Shown piece after piece: positions 63,428-64,000 of a stretch of 64,000 bases of DNA. Under the pieces are notes generated by a model, which was given only the letters and a program-made list of their open reading frames with translations, had not been told where the DNA came from and did not search any database. Origin of the DNA: Sipunculus nudus (Eukaryota; Annelida; Sipuncula; Golfingiida; Sipunculidae); the NCBI GenBank assembly GCA_026874595.1, contig CM049307.1, positions 50,209,178 to 50,273,177 of the forward strand. The letters are read 5' to 3'. A program made the translations under genes and the position numbers. Within the stretch, counting starts at the first letter, position 1. Each line of letters starts with the position of its first letter.

Positions 63428-63961
63428 TTAAAGCTATATCCTTTCTCACATGGTCAATTTAAATTACTTATGACTTGAACTCTTACTTGAGCGAGGGTGT
63501 TACCTTATAAAGACCTCTGTAAATGCATTTAATCATGATAGAAATATTTTGAATTAAAGAATTAAAACATGTATATGTCCAACTGAATTTTCCCTAATAA
63601 TCTAACCTTTTTCATGGAAAATTAAGTTTAAATACCCATTTTTTTATTTTATGCATGGTTATCCCGTCAATTACCAGGGGATAATTCTATTCGCAACATT
63701 TCATCTAACCAACTATTGATCCAATTGATTTATTCAATAGTCATACATGGTTTCTTGACTTTCCATGCAATTAAGAAGTTTAAGAACATAGGAGAAGTTT
63801 TTTTCAGCGTTAATACAGATTTTAAATTATGTGATTTCGTGTATGCATGTTCTATATAATTATTTTGTTGAAAACTTATAGAATTATATATTGAAATTAG
63901 AATAAAGAAATTGAGCTACATTAACGCATATATAAGGTTGTTATTGCATTAAAGAGTCAAA

Positions 63962-63965
<4 letters not shown>
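63424..63965. other. AT-rich spacer
   Basis: AT-rich sequence with no feature I can support. Confidence 0.5.

Positions 63966-64000
<35 letters not shown>
63966..64000. repeat. (CA)n microsatellite at the window edge
   Basis: A CA run that continues past the end of the window. Confidence 0.95.

Overview
The window reads as AT-rich animal nuclear DNA: spliced genes with GT-AG introns, very many (TA)n microsatellites, tRNA-derived SINEs, a dead LINE fragment and small inverted-repeat elements. The only protein-coding genes I can support are two complete Pitx genes (paired-class homeodomain with Lys50, plus a C-terminal OAR motif). They lie head-to-tail on the + strand at about 1.1-5.4 kb (copy A, 291 aa) and 48.4-56.7 kb (copy B, 315 aa). 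Their C-terminal regions resemble lophotrochozoan Pitx proteins as I remember them, so a mollusc or related spiralian is likely. I cannot fix the species from sequence alone.

Layout. 1-1142: compact promoter (two inverted CCAAT boxes, a full CRE, TATA) and 5' leader of copy A. 1143-5438: copy A in three exons. 5439-6115: its 3' UTR, ending in AATAAA with a GU-rich downstream element. 6.1-47.5 kb: a gene desert of about 41 kb. Here blocks of balanced composition (candidate cis-regulatory elements, several with paired TAATCC/GGATTA sites, the target of Lys50 homeodomains) alternate with TA microsatellites and mobile-element debris: two SINE families with two copies each, a 5'-truncated frameshifted LINE, a MITE-like element, possible LTR remnants, a 36-bp minisatellite and nested palindromes. 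47.5-48.4 kb: promoter of copy B (CCAAT, forkhead-type site, CRE, TATA-like). 48393-56652: copy B in three exons, with balanced-composition blocks in both introns. 56.7-64 kb: more AT-rich spacer and candidate elements, plus a possible first exon of an unidentified gene near 62.5 kb.

How the genes relate. Both copies have the same intron positions and phases: phase 1 before the homeodomain and phase 0 between homeodomain residues 46 and 47. By my count the homeodomains match at 54 of 60 positions. The first coding exons share no visible similarity. The simplest reading is a lineage-specific tandem duplication, after which the two copies kept the DNA-binding core and C-terminal tail but diverged at the N-terminus and promoter. 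They probably share the desert between them as regulatory territory. Pitx acts downstream of Nodal in left-right patterning in snails and vertebrates, so division of that role between two copies is the main biological question here.

Limits: exon ends come from splice consensus and frame continuity, with no transcripts. Block boundaries are approximate, and conservation could not be tested.
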